A stretch of DNA of 64,000 nucleotides from Variovorax sp. 770b2. Lineage in GTDB: Bacteria > Pseudomonadota > Gammaproteobacteria > Burkholderiales > Burkholderiaceae_C. The position numbers and the translations under genes are program-made. The notes below the pieces were generated by a model. The model searched no databases and was not told the DNA's origin. It worked only from the letters and a program-made list of their open reading frames with translations. The stretch is taken from positions 496,001-560,000 of the forward strand of contig NZ_FOXJ01000002.1 of NCBI RefSeq assembly GCF_900115685.1. Reading direction: 5' to 3'. Below, in pieces: positions 17,880-25,053 of the stretch. Position 1 is the first letter of the stretch. Each line of letters opens with the position of its first letter.

Positions 17880-18761
17880 TCAGCGCGTGCCGCCGGTCTC
17901 GTACAAGGCCTGCCGTTCTTCGAGCGCATGCCAGCCGATGAGGTCCTTGAAGTCGGCCATCGGCGTCTGTGCGAAAGGCAGGTCTGAGAAATCGCCCGAG
18001 CGGCGGCGCGCCAGCTCGCGCAGGTTGGCCTGCACCGTGTGCACGGTGGTCAGCAGGCCCGCGATCGGATAGCTCGCGATCGCCGCCACGCTCTCGATCT
18101 GCTCGCGGGTCAGCGCGGTCATCCAGGTGCCGGCCATCAGCATCAACGAAAGCCGGCGGCCGCAGGCTTCGCGCAGCTGCACGAGTTGCTCGTAGCTGCC
18201 GAAGGTGCGCGAGATGGGCTGGATCAGGTCGGCGCCGGCCTCGGCGTACCGGGCGGCGCGCTCCAGCGCTTCGGCGGGGTCCTGGGCATCGGTGCGCGCG
18301 ACGATCACGAGGTCGGGGTCGGTGCGCGCATCCAACGCGGCCTTGATGCGCGCGAGCGCGTCGTCCATCGAAACCAGCGTGGAGGTCGGCGTGGCGGCGG
18401 GGCAGCGCTTGGGACTGATCTGGTCTTCCAGTTGCAATGCCGCGGCACCGGCCTTCTCGAACTCGCGCACGGCCCGCCCGACGTTGAGCACGCCGCCGTA
18501 GCCCGTGTCCGCATCGACGAAGATCGGCTTGCGCACGACGTTGGCCATGCGGTTCACGGTGGCGACGTTCTCGCTGAGCGTGTACAGCTCCATGTCGGGC
18601 TGGCCCAGCAGTGCGGCGGAGATGCCGAAGCCCGTGCTGAAGATGCCATCGAAATCGGACTGGTCGACCAGCAGTGCCGACAGCGCGTCCTGCGCGCCGC
18701 CGCACCAGAGGGTCGGACCGTGGGTGATGCGCTGGCGCAGCGCCTGGCGTGTTGAGGTCAT
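17880..18761 (-). CDS. Isocitrate lyase/PEP mutase-family carboxylic acid lyase
   Basis: 293 residues from ATG 18761 with AGGAGA upstream. Alpha/beta-barrel of the PEP mutase/isocitrate lyase superfamily: VDADTGYGG (Mg-binding Asp pair), AALQLEDQISPKRC (catalytic-loop Cys) and VIVARTDA. The usual loop is K-K/R-C-G-H; here it is KRCPA, so the active-site lid is altered. Superfamily members include 2,3-dimethylmalate lyase, methylisocitrate lyase and oxaloacetate decarboxylases. Next to two aconitase-family subunits, a 2-alkylmalate-cleaving role (like Dml) is the most natural reading, but it is inference. Confidence 0.85.
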   Translation of the reverse strand: MTSTRQALRQRITHGPTLWCGGAQDALSALLVDQSDFDGIFSTGFGISAALLGQPDMELYTLSENVATVNRMANVVRKPIFVDADTGYGGVLNVGRAVREFEKAGAAALQLEDQISPKRCPAATPTSTLVSMDDALARIKAALDARTDPDLVIVARTDAQDPAEALERAARYAEAGADLIQPISRTFGSYEQLVQLREACGRRLSLMLMAGTWMTALTREQIESVAAIASYPIAGLLTTVHTVQANLRELARRRSGDFSDLPFAQTPMADFKDLIGWHALEERQALYETGGTR

Positions 18762-18867
18762 CTTCTGTCTCCTGAAAAAGGGGCGCTGCGAACCGGCATG
18801 GGCGCCGCGCCATGGACTCACAAAAAAAAGCGGGGGCGAAAAAATCGTCGGGATGAGCGCCGGCCGT

Positions 18868-19374
18868 TCAGGCCATGCGCCGCTTCAGATAGGGAATGAG
18901 CCCGCCCGCCTCCAGCATGCCGCGCTCGGAATCGGAGAAGGGCTGCAGCATCAAGGTCCGGCCCGAGCGCAGGTTCTTCACTTCGCTCGTGCCCCAGTCG
19001 ACCGTGAGCTCGTCGCCGCGCGCCGTTGCTGCGCGGATGCCCGGGCAGCTGACGAGCGGAAAGCCCATGCTCGTCTCGCCGCGGAAAAACCCGGGCGAGA
19101 ACGACTCGGCGATCACCGCGGCAATGCCCAGGTGCCGCATGGCGCGCATGGCCGGGTAATGCGGGTGGCCATAGCCGAAGTTGTGGCCACCGATCAGCAG
19201 ATCGCCCTTGCCCACGCTGGCCGCGAAGCCCGGCGCGTAGTCGGCCATGGCCAGCGCGGCCAGTTCCTTCACGTCGGTGATCTTGATGTTGCGCACGCCC
19301 ACGATGAGGTCGATGTCGTAGTCGTCTTCCTCGAAGACCCAGGCCGCGCGGCCGTGCAGATTTGCAAGGCTCAT
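18868..19374 (-). CDS. Aconitase-family hydratase, small (swivel) subunit
   Basis: 168 residues, LeuD-type swivel domain: GRAAWVFEEDDYDIDLIVGVRNI near the start and GGHNFGYGHPHYPAMRAMRHLGIAAVIAESF, where LeuD has GxNFGxGSSREHA. The SSRE loop that contacts substrate is replaced by GHPHYPA, so substrate specificity should differ from isopropylmalate isomerase. The start overlaps the large-subunit stop by 4 nt (ATGA), so translation is coupled. Confidence 0.88.
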   Translation of the reverse strand: MSLANLHGRAAWVFEEDDYDIDLIVGVRNIKITDVKELAALAMADYAPGFAASVGKGDLLIGGHNFGYGHPHYPAMRAMRHLGIAAVIAESFSPGFFRGETSMGFPLVSCPGIRAATARGDELTVDWGTSEVKNLRSGRTLMLQPFSDSERGMLEAGGLIPYLKRRMA

Positions 19375-20672
19375 GCGAGCGGTCCTTCGGCGGCGCCAGC
19401 GGCGCCAGCGGCTTCAGCCAGGTAGGGGCGCGGGTCGGCGATGCGGCCTTCCAGCGCGGATGCAGCCACCACGGCCGCATTGCAGATGTAGATCTCCGAA
19501 TCCACGCTGCCCATGCGCCCCGGCGTGTTCAGGGTACCGGTGGAGACGGCGCGCTGGCCGTCGGTCATGGTGGCGATGCGCCCGAAGCAATAGTCGCAGC
19601 TGGGCGAGCTGATGAAGGCGCCCGCCTCGACCAGCACCTCGATCAGACCCTCGCGCGCGGCGGCCGCCATGATGGCCTTGGACGTCGGCACGACGTGCAA
19701 TTGGAAACCCGGCTGGATGCGGCGCCCGCGCAGCACCTCGGCCGCAATGCGCAGGTCTTCGAGCCGGCCGCTGGCGCACGAGCCGAGATAGCCGGTGTGC
19801 ACCTCCACGCCGGTGAAGTCCTTCAGGTCCCGCGTGTTGGCGGGGCTCGGCGGAATCACGACGATGGGCTCCAGCGCCGAGACGTCGATCGTCACCACCT
19901 GGTCGTAGTGGGCGTCGGCATCGGGGTACACCGGGTCCAGCGCGATCTTCGAGCGCCCCTGCACATAGGCCAGCGTCTTCGCATCGGGCGCGATGAGCAT
20001 GGTGGTCGCGCCGAGGAACATGGCCTGCCCGCAAATGGTCTGGCGCCCTTCGATGCTCATTGCGTCGATCACGGGCCCGCACAGCTCCACCACCTTGAAG
20101 CGGCAGGAGGCGGGGCCCATCACGCGGACCATGTGGTGAAAGACGTCGCGCGCCATCACGCCGGGCTGGAGCGTTCCCACCAGTTCGACCTTCACGCTCG
20201 CCGGCACGGTCATGGTGAGCGTCTCGGTCACGAAGGATTCGAGCACGCCTTTTCGCGCACCGAAAGCGAAGGTGCCGAAGGCCCCCAGCTGGCTCACATG
20301 GCCGTCGAAGTGAACGGCGAAGGCGCCCGGCGTGGCATAGCCCAGCTCGGCCGCCACCTGGTGGCCGATGCCCTCGCGTTCGTGCACCGGCACGCCCTGT
20401 TCCTTGCCCCAGGCGCGGGTGATCTTGTGCAGTTCCTCTTCCTTGGGCGCGGTGGCCGGGACCATGTGGTCGATGAACAGCACGAAGCGCTCGGGGCTGG
20501 ACACTTTCTCGATCCCGAAGTCCTCGCGGGTCTCCTTGAAGAACACGTCGGTGTAGCCGGGAAAGTCGTAGGCGATCACGAAGTCCGGCCGCGCCGTGAT
20601 CTCCTCGCCGGGCACCACGCCCGGCCTGCCAGCGGCGCGGGCGAGGATCTTCTCTGTCATCGTCTGGGGCAT
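19371..20672 (-). CDS. Aconitase-family hydratase, large (iron-sulfur) subunit
   Basis: 433 residues from ATG 20672. LeuC/homoaconitase-type catalytic subunit. The three [4Fe-4S] ligands are present: GSCASGRLEDLRIAAEVL and PSCDYC, equivalent to GSCTNSR and PGCSMC of isopropylmalate isomerase. HVSQLGAFGTFAFG and VLFIDHMVPATAPKEE are also typical. It should hydrate/dehydrate a dicarboxylic acid. Together with the small subunit and the lyase it resembles the DmdAB-Dml (dimethylmaleate hydratase/dimethylmalate lyase) set of nicotinate degradation. Substrate unproven. Divergent from the IclR gene. Confidence 0.88.
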   Translation of the reverse strand: MPQTMTEKILARAAGRPGVVPGEEITARPDFVIAYDFPGYTDVFFKETREDFGIEKVSSPERFVLFIDHMVPATAPKEEELHKITRAWGKEQGVPVHEREGIGHQVAAELGYATPGAFAVHFDGHVSQLGAFGTFAFGARKGVLESFVTETLTMTVPASVKVELVGTLQPGVMARDVFHHMVRVMGPASCRFKVVELCGPVIDAMSIEGRQTICGQAMFLGATTMLIAPDAKTLAYVQGRSKIALDPVYPDADAHYDQVVTIDVSALEPIVVIPPSPANTRDLKDFTGVEVHTGYLGSCASGRLEDLRIAAEVLRGRRIQPGFQLHVVPTSKAIMAAAAREGLIEVLVEAGAFISSPSCDYCFGRIATMTDGQRAVSTGTLNTPGRMGSVDSEIYICNAAVVAASALEGRIADPRPYLAEAAGAAGAAEGPLA

Positions 20673-20723
20673 CTTCTTCACTTCCACGATATGGGAGTTC
20701 GGTGGGTTCGAGATACCTATTAC

Positions 20724-20753
20724 ATTCGAGCGAATTTCCCCGCTCTTGGGGAA
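20724..20753. promoter_or_regulatory. Candidate IclR operator region between hydratase and iclR genes
   Basis: Two inverted repeats lie side by side: ATTCG-AG-CGAAT (20724-20735) and TTCCCC-N6-GGGGAA (20736-20753). They sit in the 130-bp gap between the divergent hydratase and IclR genes, 50-80 bp from either start, as expected for a shared regulatory region. Confidence 0.5.
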
Positions 20754-20802
20754 CAACCCCAATTACTGCCGCATTGTGGAAACTAAACGCCGAGCCACCA
20801 CC

Positions 20803-21630
20803 ATGAAGAACGCCGCACCCCAGCCCCTGCCCGCCAGCGGCGCGCGCTCGGGCACGCAGAGCATCGAGCGCGTGGTGGGCATGCTGCGCGTGGTGGCTTC
20901 GCGCGGCAGGCGCGGCATGCGCATTGCCGATGTCGTGAGCCTCAGCGGCCTGCCCATGTCCACGTGCTTTCGCATGCTGCAGCGGCTGGAAGTGGAAGGG
21001 CTGCTGGTGCGCGATCTGCTCACCCGCAAGTACCACCTGGGGCCGCTCTTGTACGAGCTGGGCATGCTGGCCCAGCCGCACTACCAGCTGAGCGAACTGT
21101 GCGAGGAGGCGCTGCGCGCCATCGCCGAGCTGACGCATGACACGGTCTACCTGAGCGAGCGGCGAGGCCCCGAATCCATCTGCACCAGCCGGGCGCTGGG
21201 CGCCTACCCGATCAAGGCGCTGACGCTCGATGTGGGCATTCGCCGGCCCATGGGCGTGGGCGCCGGCGGCCTCGCGATCCTGAGTGCGCTGCCGGAGGCG
21301 GAAGCGGAGCTGATCGTCGCGGCCAACGAGGCGCGCTATGCCAAGTTCGGCGCCTTCGAGCCGGGCTTCCTGCGCGAGGCCATCGCGCAGACGCGTGCGC
21401 AGGGCTATTCATTCCTGGACAGTGCGGCCACCCCCGGCGCAGCGGCCATCGGCGTGGCGTTTCCGCCCGACAACCCGATCGCGGCCGTGAGCGTGGCGGC
21501 CATCTCCAGCCGCATGGCGCCGGCGCGGCGCGCCGAAGTGGCGAAGATCATCCACCAGCAGGTGCGTGCGATCTGCGTGCTGCTCGAGGCCAAGTCGATG
21601 GCTCCCTCATCGGGCCGCGATGGCGATTGA
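20803..21630 (+). CDS. IclR-family transcriptional regulator
   Basis: 275 residues from ATG 20803. The N-terminal winged helix (about 20-85, TQSIERVVGMLRVV then LSGLPMSTCFRMLQRLEVEGLLVRD) precedes a GAF-like effector domain with YLSERRGPESICTSRALG and PMGVGAGGLAILSAL, standard for IclR. Divergent from the hydratase/lyase/Bug operon, so it is the likely local regulator, sensing the pathway substrate. Confidence 0.92.
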   Translation: MKNAAPQPLPASGARSGTQSIERVVGMLRVVASRGRRGMRIADVVSLSGLPMSTCFRMLQRLEVEGLLVRDLLTRKYHLGPLLYELGMLAQPHYQLSELCEEALRAIAELTHDTVYLSERRGPESICTSRALGAYPIKALTLDVGIRRPMGVGAGGLAILSALPEAEAELIVAANEARYAKFGAFEPGFLREAIAQTRAQGYSFLDSAATPGAAAIGVAFPPDNPIAAVSVAAISSRMAPARRAEVAKIIHQQVRAICVLLEAKSMAPSSGRDGD

Positions 21631-21657
21631 CCGGCGTCCGCCGGCCTGCACGGGACG

Positions 21658-22899
21658 TCAAAGCTCCCAGCCGCGCATGCGCCGGTACAGCGTGCCGCGC
21701 GACACGTTCAGTCGACGCGCCGCCTGCGACACGTTGCCGCCATGCGCCGCGAGCGTTTCCTCGATCAGCTTGCGGCTGTGCTCGCGCAAGGTTTCGGCAT
21801 GCGGCGCCTGCCCGTCATCGGTCGCGGCTGTGCAGTCTTCGCCGGCAGTGGCCACGGCGACCGAGTGCTCGACGGACGTCGATGCATGCAGGCCCGGCAT
21901 CGCCACCGCGTGCTTGAAGTCCACGCCATCTGTCCCCTTCAGATGCGCCTGCACCCACACACCGAGCCCGCTCGCGAGCCGCAGTGGCTGCGCGGCCTCG
22001 CGCCGGCCCAGTCGCATCAGGCTTGCGAGGTCGTGCCCCAGGAGGCATTCGACATCGCGCTCGCCCGCCGCTTCCGGCAGCCGGCCCAGCAGGCGCGCGC
22101 CCGCGTTGTTGAGCCACGCGATGGTGCCGTCCGGCGCGATGCCGGCCAGCGCTTCGAGCGGCGTGCCGAGCAAGGTCGGGCTCGCCTGGAAGCGCAGGAT
22201 GAGGTGGTCGCGCGACTGCGCCTGCAGCAGTCGGTTCTCGATCGTCGTCGCGTAGAGCGACACCATCGATGCCGCATCGAAGCCGAAGCGCCGCGCCTCG
22301 ATCGTGAGGTCCAGCACGCCGGCCAGCCGCCCCGTCACGTCGCGAATCGGCGCGGCGGCGCACTGCATGTGGCACAGCACGTCGAAGTAGTGCTCGGCGC
22401 CGTCGACGGTGCAGGCCTGCCCGGTGCTCGCCACGATGCCCGGCGCGGTGGTGCCCACGATGCGCTCGGAGATGTTCACGCCCACGCGCGCAGTCTTGCG
22501 CAGCACCGGCTGGTGCGCGGCGGCAGGCTGGTGCGTGACGTGCACGACCACGCCTTCGCGGTCGGTCAGGATCACGCGGCAGTCGGTGCCGGCCAAGGTG
22601 TTTTCCATCTGCACGAGTTCCTGCCGCGCCACTTCCAGCAGCTCGCGGTTGCGCGCGAGCGTGGCGTGCAGGCGGCTGGGCGTGACGGCATCGAAGGGCA
22701 CGATGCGCTGGCGGTCGGTGTGGTTGCGCGTGCAGCGCATCCACGACTGCAGCACCGCCTCGCCGATGAGCCCCGAGGGCCGCACGCCTTCCTCGAAGAA
22801 CTGGCGCCGCGCGAGCGCCACGCGCTGCGTGGGCGTGCTGGCGAAGAGCTGGTGCGGCGCATCCGCCGTGCCCAGCCTGTCGAACATGTCGTGAGCCAT
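21658..22899 (-). CDS. AcoR-like GAF/Fis regulator lacking the AAA+ domain
   Basis: 413 residues from ATG 22899. N-terminal AcoR-type activator region (SWMRCTRNH), a GAF domain (about 60-220, GIVASTGQACTVDGAEHYFD, CAAAPIRDVTGRLAGVLDLT), a PAS-like segment (about 250-300, IAPDGTIAWLNNAGARLLGRLP), then a C-terminal Fis helix-turn-helix (about 370-413, HGGNVSQAARRLNVSRGTLYRRM). No GAFTGA loop or Walker motifs occur, so it cannot activate sigma-54 polymerase by the usual route. It shares a 17-bp palindrome with the PQQ alcohol dehydrogenase at 25054, which is its likely target. Confidence 0.88.
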   Translation of the reverse strand: MAHDMFDRLGTADAPHQLFASTPTQRVALARRQFFEEGVRPSGLIGEAVLQSWMRCTRNHTDRQRIVPFDAVTPSRLHATLARNRELLEVARQELVQMENTLAGTDCRVILTDREGVVVHVTHQPAAAHQPVLRKTARVGVNISERIVGTTAPGIVASTGQACTVDGAEHYFDVLCHMQCAAAPIRDVTGRLAGVLDLTIEARRFGFDAASMVSLYATTIENRLLQAQSRDHLILRFQASPTLLGTPLEALAGIAPDGTIAWLNNAGARLLGRLPEAAGERDVECLLGHDLASLMRLGRREAAQPLRLASGLGVWVQAHLKGTDGVDFKHAVAMPGLHASTSVEHSVAVATAGEDCTAATDDGQAPHAETLREHSRKLIEETLAAHGGNVSQAARRLNVSRGTLYRRMRGWEL

Positions 22900-22940
22900 G
22901 GTGCTCGATGCCTCCCTGGATTCGGGGACCACAGTTAATG

Positions 22941-22957
22941 TGTTCCGCAATGGAACA
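22941..22957. promoter_or_regulatory. TGTTCC-N5-GGAACA palindrome at the regulator promoter
   Basis: Perfect inverted repeat with spacer GCAAT, centred 50 bp upstream of the AcoR-like gene. An almost identical site (TGTTCT-GAAAT-GGAACA) lies at 24962, upstream of the PQQ alcohol dehydrogenase. TGTNCC-type dyads fit Fis/NtrC-type helix-turn-helix regulators of this family. Confidence 0.65.
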
Positions 22958-23245
22958 GCCGGTCAATAGGCTTTTCACGAGGAGAGCCGCATCAATTTTT
23001 GGGCGAAAACTATGTCCTCTGACCAGTACGTCAACTGCAGGCGTGCGATGTTTTCCGCCAGCAGCAAAGGAACTTCTACATACTGTAGTTGCGGTCGCGG
23101 CTTTCGAAGTTGTCGGGATCAACTTCGCTACTTCAGTTGATGAGGATTCGTTAATGTCCGCACGAGTGCTCGCACGGTGGCTGTCGGTCGAGTAGTAGTT
23201 GCTGGTAGATTCCGCCTCTACGCCACAATAACCTTGGAGAAGAAA

Positions 23246-23896
23246 TTGCCCGCCAATTTGCCGTATCTTGCGTCTCCTAATTCAATTAAGACCGCGCTGG
23301 AGAAAATTCGAAACGCTGCGACTCCCGATCGTGTTACCGGTGATTTTGTCAATACTGTATTGCAAATGAAAGGTGGGACGGGTGCTCAAATTTCGCCTTT
23401 TCTGAAAAAAATTGGATTTGTCGCTTCCGATGGCGCACCAACCGAGTTGTACAAGCGCTTTCGAAATCCTGCCGCAGGTGGGGCCGCCATTGCGGAGGCA
23501 ATTCGTATTGGATACAAGGATCTTGCCCAGTCGAACGAGTATTTTTATATGCTCGATGACAAAGGTCTTCTCGCATTAATTGTTCAGGTCACAGGGGCGG
23601 AGGCCAATGGAGCGGTTCCCAAGCTCATTCAATCGACATTGAAGGCGCTAAAGCTGTATGCCGACTTTAATTCAAAAGAAGCTGCGATGGAGGTGCCGCA
23701 AATGGCACGTAAACTTGAGTCAGAAGATGATGCGACATGGGCGCCAGCAACAAAGCAAAGTCGAGCTGAAAGTGAAAACCTTGGCCTCAATCTTTCTTAC
23801 ACGATCAATTTAAATTTGCCGGCCACATCGGATCAAGCTGTATTCAATGCCATCTTTCGAAGCTTGAAAGAACATTTGCTTTCCAACAATGGATAA
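23246..23896 (+). CDS. DUF5343 family protein
   Basis: 216 residues from a TTG at 23246, chosen because GGAG lies 6 nt upstream and the family normally begins right before LPYLASPNSIKTALEKI. ATPDRVTGDFVNTVLQMKGG, PFLKKIGFVASDG and PTELYKRFRNPAAGGAAIAEAIRIGY are the conserved DUF5343 core; this is a helical domain of unknown function. Base composition is visibly AT-richer than its neighbours and codons use far more A/T at third positions, a sign of horizontal transfer. The 3' end overlaps the HEPN gene by 8 nt, so the two form an operon. Confidence 0.82.
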   Translation: MPANLPYLASPNSIKTALEKIRNAATPDRVTGDFVNTVLQMKGGTGAQISPFLKKIGFVASDGAPTELYKRFRNPAAGGAAIAEAIRIGYKDLAQSNEYFYMLDDKGLLALIVQVTGAEANGAVPKLIQSTLKALKLYADFNSKEAAMEVPQMARKLESEDDATWAPATKQSRAESENLGLNLSYTINLNLPATSDQAVFNAIFRSLKEHLLSNNG

Positions 23897-24482
23897 GATT
23901 GCACTTGAGAAGGTGAAAGCCTTCGGCATGACTAACCAGATCATTGCAGAGGAGCTCACCCGAGTTGCAGCTCTCTACAACATCGAACTAGGGCATTTGC
24001 CTTCTTCGGCTAACACCGTGGACGACATCTATTACCCGCAATTCGATGCGTCGGTTCGTGGCGAGGCAGCGCGGATGGCAAAACACTATGAGGTTTTTTA
24101 TTCTCTCGAAAAATCCATCAGAGCGCTTGTGGCAGAAACTATTGAGGCTGCCGATAGCACGCCCGATTGGTGGGATACGGCCCGTGTCCCCACAAATATA
24201 AAAACGGAAGTCGCGTCGCGAATCGTCAAAGAACTTGATGCCGGTGTTACTCGTCGTTCTCAGGACGCGTTGGATTACACAACTTTCGGTGAGTTGTCGG
24301 AAATTATCATTTCTAATTGGCCGATTTTCGGTGGGATATTTAATAGCAGAAAGGCATTGGGCAAAGTATTTGCAAGTCTCAACGCTCTTCGTAATCCGAT
24401 AGCTCATTGCAGCCCACTCGCCGAAGACGAGGAATTGCGTCTTCAGCTCACCCTTCGTGATTGGTTTCGGCTGATGGAATAG
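23889..24482 (+). CDS. Swt1-family HEPN domain protein
   Basis: 197 residues. The C-terminal half is a HEPN helical bundle ending with NALRNPIAHCS, the R-N-x-x-x-H active-site motif of HEPN ribonucleases. YEVFYSLEKSIRALVAETIE and TTFGELSEIIISNWPIFGGIF are typical of the Swt1-type HEPN subgroup. Many HEPN proteins are RNA-cleaving toxins or effectors in defence systems. The overlap with the DUF5343 gene suggests that protein is a partner, possibly its neutraliser or sensor (inference). No strong Shine-Dalgarno precedes the ATG, so translational coupling is likely. AT-rich like the upstream gene. Confidence 0.82.
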   Translation: MDKIALEKVKAFGMTNQIIAEELTRVAALYNIELGHLPSSANTVDDIYYPQFDASVRGEAARMAKHYEVFYSLEKSIRALVAETIEAADSTPDWWDTARVPTNIKTEVASRIVKELDAGVTRRSQDALDYTTFGELSEIIISNWPIFGGIFNSRKALGKVFASLNALRNPIAHCSPLAEDEELRLQLTLRDWFRLME

Positions 24483-24778
24483 GAGAGGATTGTGCGAATG
24501 GTCGTATCTCGCTCTTCCACCGCTTTCTTCAGCTGCCGAATTTCTAACTCCTTCTTCGCGCCTTCGATAACGGATTGGCAGTATTTCCGCTTCCATTTGG
24601 CGATTTCGAGGGCGGGCTGTGTACTGTCATACATAGTCTTTTCCACGTGAAAGTTGCGATGCACGTATCGTCCCGCGAGAGATGTGCCGGCGTCCACTGC
24701 CGATTGCATTCTTGGCGACCAGAAACTGCTGATTGCAGTTGCTCGTTGTGTTCGTTGCCGCAGTTGCCCAGATCGCAT
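24443..24778 (-). CDS. Possible remnant gene with a coiled-coil C-terminus (weak)
   Basis: An open frame of up to 111 codons convergent with the HEPN gene and overlapping its last 40 nt. From an internal ATG at 24634 the 63-residue end (ALEIAKWKRKYC, then KKELEIRQLKKAVEERDTT) reads like a genuine charged heptad coil. The upstream part looks random. A neighbouring frame at 24544-24891 (ARELEKDEPTVEDVDEPTIRG) also looks protein-like, so this may be a frameshifted relic carried in with the island. No family recognised. The rest of the 24483-25053 gap holds only the palindrome at 24962. Confidence 0.2.
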   Translation of the reverse strand: MRSGQLRQRTQRATAISSFWSPRMQSAVDAGTSLAGRYVHRNFHVEKTMYDSTQPALEIAKWKRKYCQSVIEGAKKELEIRQLKKAVEERDTTIRTILSYSISRNQSRRVS

Positions 24779-24961
24779 CGGTCATCGCCAGCGCCTCTCA
24801 AACAGTACTTTCGTTGGCGACCGCGAATCGTCGGCTCGTCGACGTCTTCTACGGTTGGTTCGTCTTTTTCCAGTTCGCGGGCTTGGTTCACTTTCGCCCA
24901 TTCCTTGCGAGTGAAGACAAGTCTTCAAATACCTCGCTACAACCGCGGAAAGAGATTTCTG

Positions 24962-24978
24962 TGTTCTGAAATGGAACA
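24962..24978. promoter_or_regulatory. TGTTCT-N5-GGAACA palindrome upstream of the PQQ alcohol dehydrogenase
   Basis: Second copy of the dyad at 22941, with 11 of 12 arm bases shared and spacer GAAAT against GCAAT. It ends 75 bp before the dehydrogenase ATG. The two copies lie on either side of the AT-rich island, as if one divergent control region had been split. Confidence 0.65.
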
Positions 24979-25053
24979 AAGCTTGATTGGGGAAATCCCG
25001 AGGGTGAAGGCGAGGGCCATGCGAACGATCCTTGCAGCACAAGGAGACCCACG

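Noticed and set aside
25010..25040. Possible sigma-54 promoter before the alcohol dehydrogenase (TTGCA at 25032)
   Set aside because: The GG doublet is not at the required 10-nt distance from GC, and the adjacent AcoR-like protein lacks the AAA+ domain.
22900..25053. Search for an integrase, transposase or clear target duplication bounding the AT-rich island
   Set aside because: None seen. The matching sequences on both sides are regulatory dyads (22941 and 24962), not insertion ends.
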